A model generated the notes under the pieces. That model had not been told where the DNA came from. It ran no database searches and was given only the letters and a program-made list of their open reading frames with translations. A program made the position numbers and the translations under genes. This document shows, in pieces, positions 1 through 5,707 of a DNA stretch of 5,707 nt. The stretch is taken from positions 1 through 5,707 of the forward strand of contig JAGWVG010000124.1 in the NCBI GenBank assembly GCA_018970965.1, in the 5' to 3' direction. The DNA comes from Alphaproteobacteria bacterium (lineage in GTDB: Bacteria > Pseudomonadota > Alphaproteobacteria > Sphingomonadales > Sphingomonadaceae). Each line of letters begins with the position of its first letter. The first letter of the stretch is position 1.

Positions 1-380
1 ATCATCGGGATGGCCATCGGAAAGATCGAGATATCTTCATGCTCAGGATGCGATTTGACATCTTCGGCGCGATGTTCGCGGCGTTCGGTGCGCTTTTCAA
101 ACACCATCTCAAGCGCAATCAGGAACAGCATTACGCCGCCGGCAACGCGAAACGCGTCAAGGCTAATCCCCAAAGCACCCAGAAATGCCTCACCAAAAAT
201 AGCGAAGGCAAAGAGGATGAGCGATGCGACCAAGGTAGAGCGCAGCGCCATTGTCCGGCGGTGCGCAACAGGCGCCCCGCCCGTTAGGCTGGCAAAAATT
301 GGCGCACAGCCCGGCGGATCGATCACAACAAAAAAGGTTACAAAGGCCGAGACGAACAAAGCCGTCATCTGCGCATCCAT
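1..380 (-). CDS. MarC family integral membrane protein (partial, C-terminus cut by window edge)
   Basis: This is the N-terminal 126 residues of a MarC/UPF0056 family inner-membrane protein; the family is usually about 200 residues, so roughly the last third is outside the window. The translation opens MDAQMTALFVSAFVTFFVVI, a hydrophobic helix, followed by the family hallmark IDPPGCAPIFASLT near residues 20-33 (most members have Asn or a similar residue where Cys sits here). A second hydrophobic helix follows, then DAFRVAGGVMLFLIALEMVF, a charged Glu/Arg/His-rich cytoplasmic-type loop, and the start of the conserved FPMAIPMI stretch. The molecular role is not settled: MarC was once linked to multiple antibiotic resistance, but that link was later withdrawn, so no transport substrate should be assumed. 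The gene begins 3 bases after the folD stop. A GGGG stretch about 9 bases upstream, inside the folD end, can serve as ribosome binding site. An in-frame Met at residue 5 is a possible alternative start. Confidence 0.9.
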   Translation of the reverse strand, partial: MDAQMTALFVSAFVTFFVVIDPPGCAPIFASLTGGAPVAHRRTMALRSTLVASLILFAFAIFGEAFLGALGISLDAFRVAGGVMLFLIALEMVFEKRTERREHRAEDVKSHPEHEDISIFPMAIPM

Positions 381-383
381 CGT

Positions 384-1271
384 TTATAGCCCCGCCTCTG
401 CAGCAAGGCCCAGCCGCGCGCGGGCGGCAACCACTGTATTGCGCAAAAGAACAGCAATTGTCATCGGCCCCACCCCACCGGGAACGGGCGTAATGGCCGA
501 GGCAATTTCGGCAGCCTCATCATAGGCAACATCGCCAACGAGGCGCGTCTTACCTTCCCCCGCTTCAACGCGGTTGATGCCCACATCAATCACGACCGCA
601 CCGGGTTTAATCCAATTGGCCTTCACCATTTCAGGTCGGCCCACAGCAGCGACCACGATATCGGCGCGACGCACAACATCTGGCAAATCCTGCGTGCGGC
701 TGTGCGCAATGGTGACTGTGCAGCTTTCACCCAACAAGAGTTGCGCCATGGGCTTGCCCACAATGTTCGACCGGCCAATGACAACCGCATTCTTACCTGA
801 CAAATCCCCAAGCTGGTCTTTGAGCAGCATCAGGCAGCCCAAGGGCGTGCAAGGCACCAATGCATCTTCGCCCACCGCCAAACGCCCGGCATTGACGACA
901 TGGAAGCCATCCACATCCTTGGCCGGATCAATCGCGGCAATCACGGCCTTGTCATCAATTTGTTTGGGCAGCGGCAATTGCACCAAAATACCATCAACTT
1001 TGGGGTCCGCATTCAAGGCTTCGACCAAGGCGATAAGGTCTGCTTGGCTGGTTGTTTCGGGCAGACGATGTTCAAGGCTTTCCATCCCGGCTTCGAGACA
1101 GGCCTTGCCTTTTGAACGCACATATACGGATGAAGCCGGGTCTTCGCCCACAAGCACAACGGCCAAACCCGGCGTGCGGCCCGTTTCCGCTTCAAACCGC
1201 GCCGCCGCCTCAGCTACGCGACCGCGCAGCCCCTGCGCAAAGGCTTTTCCGTCGATCACTGCAGCTGTCAT
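384..1271 (-). CDS. folD: Bifunctional methylenetetrahydrofolate dehydrogenase / methenyltetrahydrofolate cyclohydrolase FolD
   Basis: This cytoplasmic enzyme interconverts 5,10-methylene-THF, 5,10-methenyl-THF and 10-formyl-THF with NADP, feeding purine and formyl-methionine synthesis. The 295-residue product has the usual family length and looks complete. Visible hallmarks are [17 protein letters not shown] (41-57), with the catalytic-region Tyr50 and Lys54; [10 protein letters not shown] (93-102); [13 protein letters not shown] (119-131); PCTPLG (140-145); the Rossmann nucleotide loop [11 protein letters not shown] (164-174); AHSRT (189-193); [11 protein letters not shown] (224-234); and [11 protein letters not shown] (261-271), all at the positions expected for FolD. 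The ATG overlaps the stop of the upstream DUF167 gene as ATGA, and a GAGGA motif lies 9 bases upstream, inside that gene. The MarC gene follows after 3 bases. Nothing looks broken or transferred. Identification is very secure. Confidence 0.98.
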   Translation of the reverse strand: MTAAVIDGKAFAQGLRGRVAEAAARFEAETGRTPGLAVVLVGEDPASSVYVRSKGKACLEAGMESLEHRLPETTSQADLIALVEALNADPKVDGILVQLPLPKQIDDKAVIAAIDPAKDVDGFHVVNAGRLAVGEDALVPCTPLGCLMLLKDQLGDLSGKNAVVIGRSNIVGKPMAQLLLGESCTVTIAHSRTQDLPDVVRRADIVVAAVGRPEMVKANWIKPGAVVIDVGINRVEAGEGKTRLVGDVAYDEAAEIASAITPVPGGVGPMTIAVLLRNTVVAARARLGLAAEAGL

Positions 1272-1588
1272 CGTTTCTCTTCCTCAAAGCCAGTGGCGAT
1301 TTGGGCAAGCTTGCCGGAATCACCTGAAATTTTCAGGCGCTTTAGACGGGCAGTGGCCCCGCTGACCAGAGCAACATCGCGTGACCGTACATCAAAATGC
1401 TGCGCCAAGAGCTTAGCAATAGCCACATTGGCCTTTCCATCATCTGGCGGCGCCGACACCCGGACGGAAAGCCAGCGGGCATCCGCCGTGTCCTGCATAA
1501 TGCCATCTATCGCATCACGGCCACCGCGCGGCGTTGCACGAACGGATATTTCGATGCCGTCGGCCAGAGGGCGCCAAAAGTCCGTCAC
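1268..1588 (-). CDS. DUF167 / YggU family protein
   Basis: This is a small (106-residue) cytoplasmic protein of the DUF167 (UPF0235, YggU) family, whose biochemical role is not established. Family signatures are the early strand [17 protein letters not shown] (11-27), the near-invariant APPDDGKAN (46-54) followed by helix [11 protein letters not shown], and [16 protein letters not shown] (75-90), which matches the usual 'SG-x-x-x-R-x-K' end of the domain. The Lys/Glu-rich tail FEEEKR is added beyond the domain. The start codon is GTG, overlapping the TGA of the upstream YggT gene in a GTGA junction. No independent ribosome binding site is visible, so translation probably depends on coupling to YggT. 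The downstream end overlaps folD by 4 bases. YggT and YggU genes are commonly adjacent in proteobacteria, which supports both calls. Confidence 0.93.
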   Translation of the reverse strand: MTDFWRPLADGIEISVRATPRGGRDAIDGIMQDTADARWLSVRVSAPPDDGKANVAIAKLLAQHFDVRSRDVALVSGATARLKRLKISGDSGKLAQIATGFEEEKR

Positions 1589-1878
1589 ATCACATAATAA
1601 GAAAATTGAATTTCCGTCAGCACGCGGTTGAGAATGCTCAAGCCAACCAAAACCACCAATGGAGAGAGATCCAGCCCCCCAAAATCGGGCAGGATGCGGC
1701 GAATAGGCCGGTACAACGGCAGCGTCATCCTATCCAACGCAATCCAAATTTGGCGGACAAAATCATTATGCGTGTTGATCACATTAAAGGCGATCAACCA
1801 AGACAGAACCGCCTGAATGATGATGATCCACCAGACCAAGTCGAGCAACATACGCAGAATATCGATCACCAAATTCAT
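1585..1878 (-). CDS. YggT family integral membrane protein
   Basis: This is a 97-residue membrane protein of the YggT family (Ycf19-like), found in bacteria and plastids; a role in membrane or division-site organisation has been suggested for relatives, but no reaction is known. Two hydrophobic segments are visible: IDILRMLLDLVWWIIIIQAV (about 5-24), running into LSWLIAF, and SPLVVLVGLSILNRVL (about 72-87). Between them is the family's most conserved part, LPLYRPIRRILPDFGGLDLSP (about 53-73), which includes the R-P-I-R-R and D-L-S-P elements. The start is placed at the ATG at 1876-1878 because AAAAGG sits 8 bases upstream and the protein then begins MNLVIDIL like its relatives. An ATG further upstream (1947) would add 23 residues atypical of the family. 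The gene is first in the yggT-DUF167-folD-marC block, with a GTGA overlap into the next gene. Confidence 0.93.
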   Translation of the reverse strand: MNLVIDILRMLLDLVWWIIIIQAVLSWLIAFNVINTHNDFVRQIWIALDRMTLPLYRPIRRILPDFGGLDLSPLVVLVGLSILNRVLTEIQFSYYVM

Positions 1879-1886
1879 GCACCGCG

Positions 1887-1892
1887 CCTTTT
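1887..1892 (-). promoter_or_regulatory. Ribosome binding site deciding the YggT start
   Basis: AAAAGG on the minus strand lies 8 bases before the ATG at 1876-1878. It favours this start over the in-frame ATG 69 bases upstream at 1947. Confidence 0.6.
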
Positions 1893-1964
1893 CATATTTG
1901 GGCTGCCCCCCTTGTGCCGCAAAGACAAGCCCGCCGCAACGCTGCACTTTTGGGAAAGCCGTGC

Positions 1965-1980
1965 CGCCAGCGCTCTGACG
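1965..1980 (-). terminator. Weak hairpin after the secreted-protein gene; possible terminator
   Basis: Minus-strand CGTCAG-AGCG-CTGGCG can form a 6-bp stem with one T-G wobble and a 4-base loop, 11 bases past the TAG stop at 1992-1994. The tract behind it is not T-rich (only a TTT about 7 bases on), so a classical intrinsic terminator is doubtful. It sits in the 113-base gap between the secreted-protein gene and yggT, the most natural place for a transcript boundary. No convincing promoter hexamers were seen in the rest of this gap. Confidence 0.2.
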
Positions 1981-1991
1981 CAGAATGGAGC

Positions 1992-2633
1992 CTATTTGGG
2001 CAAAGATAAGTTGGCGACATAGCGCGCAGCGGCAACTGCATCGGGGTTCAAATCGCCCGGTCCGCGTGCGGCAAGTGCCGCTGGAAGATCAGATAATGTC
2101 GCAGGAATATCCCGTAACTTCTTCTTACCAAATTTCTTTTTTACAAAAGCCCAATGATCACCTTCGTCAATTGCCTCGGTGCGCAACAACGGTTGGCCAT
2201 TGCGACTGACCAACAAAAACACATCGCGCGCATCCCCGCCTTCGGGCTGGACAATTGCCCAATCAAGGTCATTCACGGCAAAGCGCAGTGCCGTCCAACT
2301 TTCCCCGCCACCAACATCCTGGCTGGTCAATCGAAAGCGCGTGGCTGGACTGGTGACATCTAAATCTGCGGTGGCGTTGGGTTTACCAAAACGGATGGCA
2401 AGCCGCTTTGCGCCCACCAAACGATCAACACAGAGCGATAGAATCTTATCGCCCTTCAGTTTTTTGCGGGTGCGCATATCATTCCAGGTGGACATGCCCA
2501 TACGGCTGCTAAACAGCGCGAAATCACCCGGCGCGCAGAGGGGCGTTTGTGCCATCAGCGCTTGCTGCTGCGCACTTGCGCCAGACGCCATGACCAGCGC
2601 CAAGCCACCCACGATCCATAACCCAAACCGCAT
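1992..2633 (-). CDS. Secreted/periplasmic protein of unknown function with Sec signal peptide
   Basis: The predicted 213-residue product starts with a textbook signal peptide: MR, a hydrophobic core FGLWIVGGLALVMA, then SGASAQ, with likely signal peptidase I cleavage after ASA (residue 21). The mature part has only two cysteines, LC at 33 and SLC at 68, which could form a disulfide. The arrangement 'LC..GDFALFSS...KILSLCVDR...LAIRFGKP' followed by LTSQDVGGGESWTALRF and an ending strand set VFLLVSRNGQPLL loosely resembles a group of secreted proteobacterial proteins that I recall having 'lFSC...K.lSlC...YRfG'. Here the middle Cys would be Ser. That relation is recall, not a search result, and the group has no known function. 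A Lys-rich FVKKKFGKKKLRD stretch lies near residues 167-179. The start at 2633 is chosen for the GGGAGG 4 bases upstream and the signal peptide; an upstream start (2693) would overlap the reductase gene and bury the signal. Confidence 0.8.
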   Translation of the reverse strand: MRFGLWIVGGLALVMASGASAQQQALMAQTPLCAPGDFALFSSRMGMSTWNDMRTRKKLKGDKILSLCVDRLVGAKRLAIRFGKPNATADLDVTSPATRFRLTSQDVGGGESWTALRFAVNDLDWAIVQPEGGDARDVFLLVSRNGQPLLRTEAIDEGDHWAFVKKKFGKKKLRDIPATLSDLPAALAARGPGDLNPDAVAAARYVANLSLPK

Positions 2634-2637
2634 ATAT

Positions 2638-2643
2638 CCTCCC
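2638..2643 (-). promoter_or_regulatory. Strong ribosome binding site deciding the secreted-protein start
   Basis: Minus-strand GGGAGG followed by ATAT and then the ATG at 2631-2633. This near-perfect Shine-Dalgarno sequence, together with the signal peptide beginning at that Met, rejects the longer in-frame start at 2693. Confidence 0.75.
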
Positions 2644-2682
2644 AAGCAAGGCTGCGCGCCATAGCGCAGACCAAGGCCCGCG

Positions 2683-3912
2683 TCAGGAGGCAATCATATC
2701 TTTCAAGGGGACGGATATATCCGCCAAGCGCGCGGGCGCAATCTGGGCGCGCTGTTCCACAAGTTTTCGGCCTTGCGCATAATCCTTAACCGCATTGACG
2801 CAATCAATCGCGATCACAGCGCCTTGCTTTAAATAGAGGACTGAAAAACTCCGGTCAGCCGGGTTCCCGCGTGTGACTGTGGCATCATGGCCTGACGACA
2901 GGCCCACTGTCTGCAATTTCAAATCATATTGGTTGGACCAGAACCACGGCGTTGCGCCATAGGCTTGCGGCGCCCCTAAGATGGCTTGTGCAGCAATCTT
3001 GGCTTGATCATTGGCATTCTGCACCGATTCCAGCCGGATTACCGCACCATCGGCAAAGCCATTGCTATGCGCGGCACAATCCCCAATTGCGTAGATATGC
3101 GGCAGGCTTGTCTGGCAATGCGGGTCAACGGCAACACCATTGCCCCCTTCTGCTCCCGCTGCAATTAACGGCGCAACCGCGGGGATGATGCCGATGCCAA
3201 CAATAACCATCTGTGCGGGCAGCACGCTGCCATCCGCCAGTTTTACCCCAGTCACTTTCTCGCCATCGCCCAGCAATTCCGCCACCTGGGCCTTCGTCCG
3301 CAGATCGACGCCGTGCGCGCGATGTTCTGCCTCGTAAAAGGCAGAAAGATCTGGCCCGGCAACGCGCGCCAAAACGCGGTCCAGCGCCTCAAGCAGAACA
3401 ACCTTCTTCCCAAATTTTGTGAGAACGGCGGCCGCTTCCAAGCCGATATAGCCGCCACCAATGACAACAACGTCCGTTACGTGCGGCAATTCGGCCATGA
3501 TGGCATCAGCATCAGCGCGGGTGCGCACGCCGTGCACACCGGCCAAATCCGCCCCGGGGCATGACAATTTTCGCGGATCGCCGCCCGTTGCCCAAATCAT
3601 ATGCCCATAGCCAATATGCTGGCCATCGTTCAAAGTCACAGTTTGCGCCGCAGGATCAACGGACACGACTTCGCGGTTCAACAACAGATCAACCGATTTG
3701 TCGGCCCAAAATTGTGCCGGACGAATATACAGACGATCAAATTCTTTATCGCGCGCCAGATATTCCTTGCTCAATGGCGGGCGCTCATAAGGCATTTCAG
3801 GCTCTCGGCCGATCATCAGGATCGATCCTTCAAAGCCCAACTGACGCAGCGAGACAGCCGCCTGTGCGCCGCCATGCCCTGCGCCTACAATGATGATATC
3901 TGCCCGATCCAT
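2683..3912 (-). CDS. FAD-dependent NAD(P)H:ferredoxin reductase (BphA4/putidaredoxin reductase type)
   Basis: This 409-residue flavoprotein very likely passes electrons from NADH through FAD to a [2Fe-2S] ferredoxin or rubredoxin serving a Rieske oxygenase or P450. Length and motifs fit the family: FAD-binding GAGHGG (10-15, GxGxxG), [12 protein letters not shown] (41-52), WATGGDPR (107-114), NAD-binding GGGYIGLE (152-159) with acidic Glu175 at the end of the next strand (usually an NADH rather than NADPH preference), [13 protein letters not shown] (268-280) binding the flavin, and the aromatic motif [16 protein letters not shown] (322-337) typical of oxygenase-coupled ferredoxin reductases. 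There is no CxxC redox-active disulfide, which argues against glutathione or dihydrolipoamide reductase. The start is set at the ATG at 3910-3912; a GGGAGG lies 13 bases upstream, longer than ideal. An in-frame TTG at 3972 would add an unlikely 20 residues. The gene follows the flavin reductase by 68 bases. The partner ferredoxin is not in the window, so the physiological acceptor is unknown. Confidence 0.92.
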   Translation of the reverse strand: MDRADIIIVGAGHGGAQAAVSLRQLGFEGSILMIGREPEMPYERPPLSKEYLARDKEFDRLYIRPAQFWADKSVDLLLNREVVSVDPAAQTVTLNDGQHIGYGHMIWATGGDPRKLSCPGADLAGVHGVRTRADADAIMAELPHVTDVVVIGGGYIGLEAAAVLTKFGKKVVLLEALDRVLARVAGPDLSAFYEAEHRAHGVDLRTKAQVAELLGDGEKVTGVKLADGSVLPAQMVIVGIGIIPAVAPLIAAGAEGGNGVAVDPHCQTSLPHIYAIGDCAAHSNGFADGAVIRLESVQNANDQAKIAAQAILGAPQAYGATPWFWSNQYDLKLQTVGLSSGHDATVTRGNPADRSFSVLYLKQGAVIAIDCVNAVKDYAQGRKLVEQRAQIAPARLADISVPLKDMIAS

Positions 3913-3925
3913 AGTCGCTTTATTG

Positions 3926-3931
3926 CCTCCC
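3926..3931 (-). promoter_or_regulatory. Ribosome binding site of the ferredoxin reductase gene, wide spacing
   Basis: Minus-strand GGGAGG is 13 bases before the ATG at 3910-3912. No alternative start codon in frame lies closer, so the site is probably used despite the long spacer, giving perhaps modest translation. Confidence 0.5.
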
Positions 3932-3980
3932 AAAGTCCTTATGCTCGTGCGCCGCGCATCGACCAGCGTCAAGCAGTCGC

Positions 3981-4490
3981 TTAGCTCACGGGGGCTGAAT
4001 GCAAGGCGCGGAATGCACCCTGACAGTATAATAGCTCGCTCAGCCCCTCGCGGTTATGCACCTCAATCACTTCGCCCATAAAAATACGGTGTGTGCCAAA
4101 GTCTTTGGTATCCGCCACGCGACAGGCAAGACTTGATAGGCTGGAGCGCAAAGCGGGCATATTGTGCAAATCATACCAATTGCCTTGCCCAAAGCGCTCT
4201 GCACGGCCCGCTGGGCTGCCAAATGCCTGCGCAATCGCCGCATCCTCAAGGCTCAGCACATTCAAGACAAATTGGCCTGTTTCTTCCAGAGTTTGGAAGA
4301 AAGAGGCCGACCGATTGACGCAAACCAGAACCGAAAATGGGTCAAAGCTGAGCGAACAGGCGGCCGTTGCGGTCATCCCGGCATCCCCGTCTGCTCCTCG
4401 GGCCGTAACCAAATAGACCGCAGAAGCGATGTTGCGCATTGCGGTACGAAAATCTGCGCCTAAGGCGGCGGAAGAGTCAGAACCCGTCAC
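3981..4490 (-). CDS. NAD(P)H:flavin reductase, FMN-binding split-barrel family (HpaC/RutF-like)
   Basis: This 169-residue cytoplasmic protein belongs to the flavin reductase-like domain family. Such proteins use NAD(P)H to reduce FMN or FAD and usually supply the free reduced flavin to a separate two-component monooxygenase; some members are simply flavin-binding proteins. Visible family features are [17 protein letters not shown] (14-30), [26 protein letters not shown] (38-63), where the Thr/Ser and Asn contact flavin in known structures, FVLNVLS (74-80), the RFG..NW segment (99-105), and [13 protein letters not shown] (132-144), ending in [11 protein letters not shown] (153-163). The start is GTG at 4488-4490, 13 bases past the NTF2-like gene stop; the only upstream signal is a weak GAGAAAG. 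The next Met (residue 18) would cut into the domain. The gene sits between the SnoaL-like gene and the ferredoxin reductase, suggesting one transcript. The oxygenase partner is not visible. Confidence 0.9.
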   Translation of the reverse strand: MTGSDSSAALGADFRTAMRNIASAVYLVTARGADGDAGMTATAACSLSFDPFSVLVCVNRSASFFQTLEETGQFVLNVLSLEDAAIAQAFGSPAGRAERFGQGNWYDLHNMPALRSSLSSLACRVADTKDFGTHRIFMGEVIEVHNREGLSELLYCQGAFRALHSAPVS

Positions 4491-4503
4491 AAGCTAATCT
4501 TTC

Positions 4504-4959
4504 TCAATGGCGCGGCGTCGCATGTGGCGTACCACTGCGCAAATGATGGCTTAAATCGCCTGGCAATTTAAGGTGCGAATAATCTCGAAACGTGAAATGC
4601 CACCCCCCATCGTCGCGCGCAAACCGATCTTCATATTGGCCAGCGGCAATCATTTGCAGGGGAAAATCATCAGTCTGCTGCACCACAAGATAGCGCGATT
4701 GGCAGCTTGCTGTTGTTCGATCAGCATCAACGGTCACGATTGGATTAAACACCATATGCTGGGTGCGCGGCGTGCCACAGGGGTAAATGACAATCAGTTT
4801 GTGCCAAATATCACGCAGCACTTGGCCTGGCACATCCTGCATCGCAGGCATGCGGACATGCGCCTTGTTGAACATGGCGCTCGCGCCGTCAAAATCACCC
4901 GCATCCATTAGCATGCAATAGCGATACAGCAGTTCAGTAATTGCTTGCACATCCTGCAT
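4504..4959 (-). CDS. NTF2-like / SnoaL-like small protein (nuclear transport factor 2 superfamily)
   Basis: This is a 151-residue protein with the layout of the SnoaL-like NTF2 fold: N-terminal helix AITELLYRYCMLMDAGDFDGASAMF (6-30), TQHMVFNPIVTVDADRTTA (66-84), the strand SRYLVVQQ (88-95), and GQYEDRFARDDGGWHFTFRDYS (107-128), the family's usual closing strands. NTF2-like folds include isomerases, dehydratases, ring-hydroxylating dioxygenase beta subunits and non-catalytic binders. This one is shorter than most dioxygenase beta subunits, has no neighbouring alpha subunit in the window, and its substrate cannot be named. Its C-terminus is His-rich and probably flexible. The start at the ATG at 4957-4959 is preferred over the in-frame ATG at 4980 because GGGGGG lies 7 bases upstream and it forms a TGATG overlap with the TetR stop. 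It is the first gene after the repressor and may act on the same substrate as the reductase-dependent enzyme. Confidence 0.85.
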   Translation of the reverse strand: MQDVQAITELLYRYCMLMDAGDFDGASAMFNKAHVRMPAMQDVPGQVLRDIWHKLIVIYPCGTPRTQHMVFNPIVTVDADRTTASCQSRYLVVQQTDDFPLQMIAAGQYEDRFARDDGGWHFTFRDYSHLKLPGDLSHHLRSGTPHATPRH

Positions 4960-5618
4960 CACGCTGCCCCCCGGCGACATTCTGTTTCCAGAAAATGGTG
5001 CAGCTGCATCGCCATAGCTTCAATACCCGCCGCCTCATCGGCCTGCCAGCCGCGGACTGCGAGATAATAACAGGCCTGATCAAGCTGGAGCAGCGCGAGC
5101 GCCGCTCTCAGCCGCGCTGCGGGATCATCCCGCAAATGCGCCAGCGCCGTGTTATGCGCGGCAAATTCAGACGTTACAGTTTCACGATGGGCGGTCAGCT
5201 TCCAATAGAGATCAAGCTCAATGGCAGAGGCTTGTGTCAGGATGATGCAAACATCCTGATGCGCGCGATACAGCGCTACGCTGCGCCGACACCAATCCTC
5301 CAAATGTGCAAGGCTGGGCGCATCCATGCGAACAAGCTCGCCATAAAGCGGCTGCCATAAAGGGGATAAGCGATCAGCAATGGCCGTGACCAATGCGGGC
5401 TTGCCCGCAAAGTGCGAATAAAAAGAAGCGCGGCTGACGCCGGCTTCCATCAGCACATCTTCGACTGAGGCTTGCGCGTAACCTTGCTGCGCAAATACGC
5501 GGATCGCCCCTTCAATTAGCCGTTCACGCGTTTCGGCACGCTGCGCCTTTTGGCGCGGATTGGCGCGGTTTGACCGCTCATCCGAACGGAAGGAAAGGAC
5601 GGGATTCGCCGTTGACAT
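4959..5618 (-). CDS. TetR/AcrR family transcriptional repressor
   Basis: This 219-residue one-component regulator has an N-terminal DNA-binding domain and a C-terminal ligand-binding domain. The tetR_N signature is clear: TRERLIEGAIRVFAQQGYAQ (30-49), the scaffold helix SVEDVLMEAG (51-60), recognition helix GVSRASFYSHF (60-70) and GKPALVTAI (72-80). The first 28 residues are Arg/Asn/Gln-rich and probably disordered. The C-terminal helices (about 85-215) are mostly Leu/Ala-rich and do not identify the ligand. The start at the ATG at 5616-5618 gives the usual length; a longer version from the ATG at 5669 would add 17 residues and run through the putative operator. No Shine-Dalgarno precedes 5618, so the mRNA may be leaderless. 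The stop overlaps the next gene as TGATG. By family, it most likely represses its own operon and is released by a substrate-like small molecule. Confidence 0.93.
   Translation of the reverse strand: MSTANPVLSFRSDERSNRANPRQKAQRAETRERLIEGAIRVFAQQGYAQASVEDVLMEAGVSRASFYSHFAGKPALVTAIADRLSPLWQPLYGELVRMDAPSLAHLEDWCRRSVALYRAHQDVCIILTQASAIELDLYWKLTAHRETVTSEFAAHNTALAHLRDDPAARLRAALALLQLDQACYYLAVRGWQADEAAGIEAMAMQLHHFLETECRRGAA
4967..4972 (-). promoter_or_regulatory. Ribosome binding site deciding the NTF2-like gene start
   Basis: Minus-strand GGGGGG lies inside the 3' end of the TetR gene, 7 bases before the ATG at 4957-4959. The alternative ATG at 4980 has no comparable site, so the shorter start with the TGATG junction is preferred. 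Confidence 0.5.
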
Positions 5619-5634
5619 ACAGCTTGTATAGTCA
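5613..5634. promoter_or_regulatory. Candidate operator of the TetR regulator (imperfect inverted repeat)
   Basis: On the plus strand, ATACA-GCT-TGTAT (5617-5629) is a perfect 5+5 inverted repeat with a 3-base centre, flanked by outer TGAC (5613-5616) and GTCA (5631-5634) arms offset by one extra base at 5630. Size, symmetry and location, overlapping the predicted start codon and the -10-like hexamer of the TetR gene, fit an autoregulatory TetR operator. Binding is inferred, not shown. Confidence 0.45.
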
Positions 5635-5707
5635 TTACGTTCACCCACAAGCAAGCGGAGAGGACTCATCTCCCCAAAAGCGGGTAGATTGGCCGTAATT
5701 AGAAAAG
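5619..5707. other. Upstream intergenic region at right window edge
   Basis: These 89 bases hold the candidate operator and promoter described separately, plus a short inverted repeat GGAGA (5657-5661) / TCTCC (5669-5673). No plus-strand start codon with a credible ribosome binding site is present, so any divergent gene begins beyond the window. A plus-strand TTGACA at 5612-5617, with TACGTT 18 bases on, could be a divergent promoter; this is speculative. Confidence 0.4.
5625..5656 (-). promoter_or_regulatory. Possible promoter of the TetR-led operon
   Basis: Minus-strand TATACA (5625-5630) resembles a -10 element. Upstream are only weak -35 candidates: TTGCTT with a long spacer of about 19 bases, or TTGTGG with a short one of about 15. 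Seven bases after the -10 is the A of the ATG at 5618, so a start at the usual distance would give a leaderless message. The hexamer lies inside the candidate operator, which would allow simple occlusion. Alphaproteobacterial promoters are often poor matches to the consensus, so confidence is low. Confidence 0.3.

Noticed and set aside
1..380. Multidrug resistance determinant
   Set aside because: The MarC name suggests antibiotic resistance, but that role was withdrawn for the family and nothing in the sequence supports it.
10..525. Plus-strand open frame of 171 codons
   Set aside because: It is antisense to the MarC and folD coding regions, and its translation is Ser/Arg/Ala/Thr-rich low-information sequence without a domain. 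It is a shadow of the real frames.
574..1365. Plus-strand open frame of 263 codons
   Set aside because: It lies opposite folD and the end of the DUF167 gene, which have unmistakable motifs. It has no ribosome binding site and no recognisable domain.
1534..2022. Plus-strand open frame of 162 codons
   Set aside because: It is antisense to yggT and crosses the intergenic gap. Composition (many Asn, Gln, His, Pro) is typical of a reverse-strand shadow.
3601..3984. Plus-strand open frame of 127 codons over the reductase 5' end
   Set aside because: It overlaps the FAD-binding region of the ferredoxin reductase on the opposite strand and shows no domain or upstream signal.
4504..4959. Ring-hydroxylating dioxygenase beta subunit
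   Set aside because: The NTF2-like fold and adjacent reductases make this tempting, but the protein is shorter than most beta subunits, its N-terminus fits SnoaL-like proteins better, and no alpha subunit is adjacent in the window.
5657..5673. GGAGA/TCTCC short inverted repeat as a second operator
   Set aside because: The arms are only 5 bases with a 7-base centre and are purine/pyrimidine simple; this could easily occur by chance and does not match the ATACA/TGTAT site.

Overview
The window looks like chromosomal DNA of an alphaproteobacterium. Sphingomonadales is my best guess, based on moderate-to-high GC, tightly overlapped genes, and a yggT/DUF167/folD/marC-type housekeeping block next to catabolic-style accessory genes. 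This placement is from recall and codon feel, not from a search. All nine genes lie on the minus strand and are transcribed from right to left. No RNA gene, insertion sequence, CRISPR array or prophage piece was seen, and no gene-free stretch exceeds about 115 bases.

The right half (5618 down to 2683) reads as a small regulated catabolic or redox cluster. It contains a TetR-family repressor, an NTF2/SnoaL-like small protein started by a TGATG junction, a flavin reductase of the FMN-binding split-barrel type, and an FAD- and NAD-dependent ferredoxin reductase of the BphA4/putidaredoxin reductase type. Two electron-supplying enzymes are present, but no oxygenase, P450, ferredoxin or flavin monooxygenase lies in the window. 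The terminal enzyme is probably outside it or elsewhere in the genome. An inverted repeat overlapping the predicted start of the TetR gene is a good candidate for its own operator.

In the middle (2633 to 1992) is a secreted protein of unknown function with a clear signal peptide and a strong ribosome binding site. About 113 bases follow, holding only a weak hairpin.

The left half is a compact housekeeping operon: a YggT membrane protein, a DUF167/YggU protein, FolD (one-carbon folate metabolism) and a MarC-family membrane protein cut by the left edge. Its genes are joined by a GTGA overlap, an ATGA overlap and a 3-base gap, so translational coupling is likely.

I found no clearly new system. 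The most useful points are the oxygenase-less reductase pair, the operator and possible leaderless start of the TetR gene, and the uncharacterised secreted protein.
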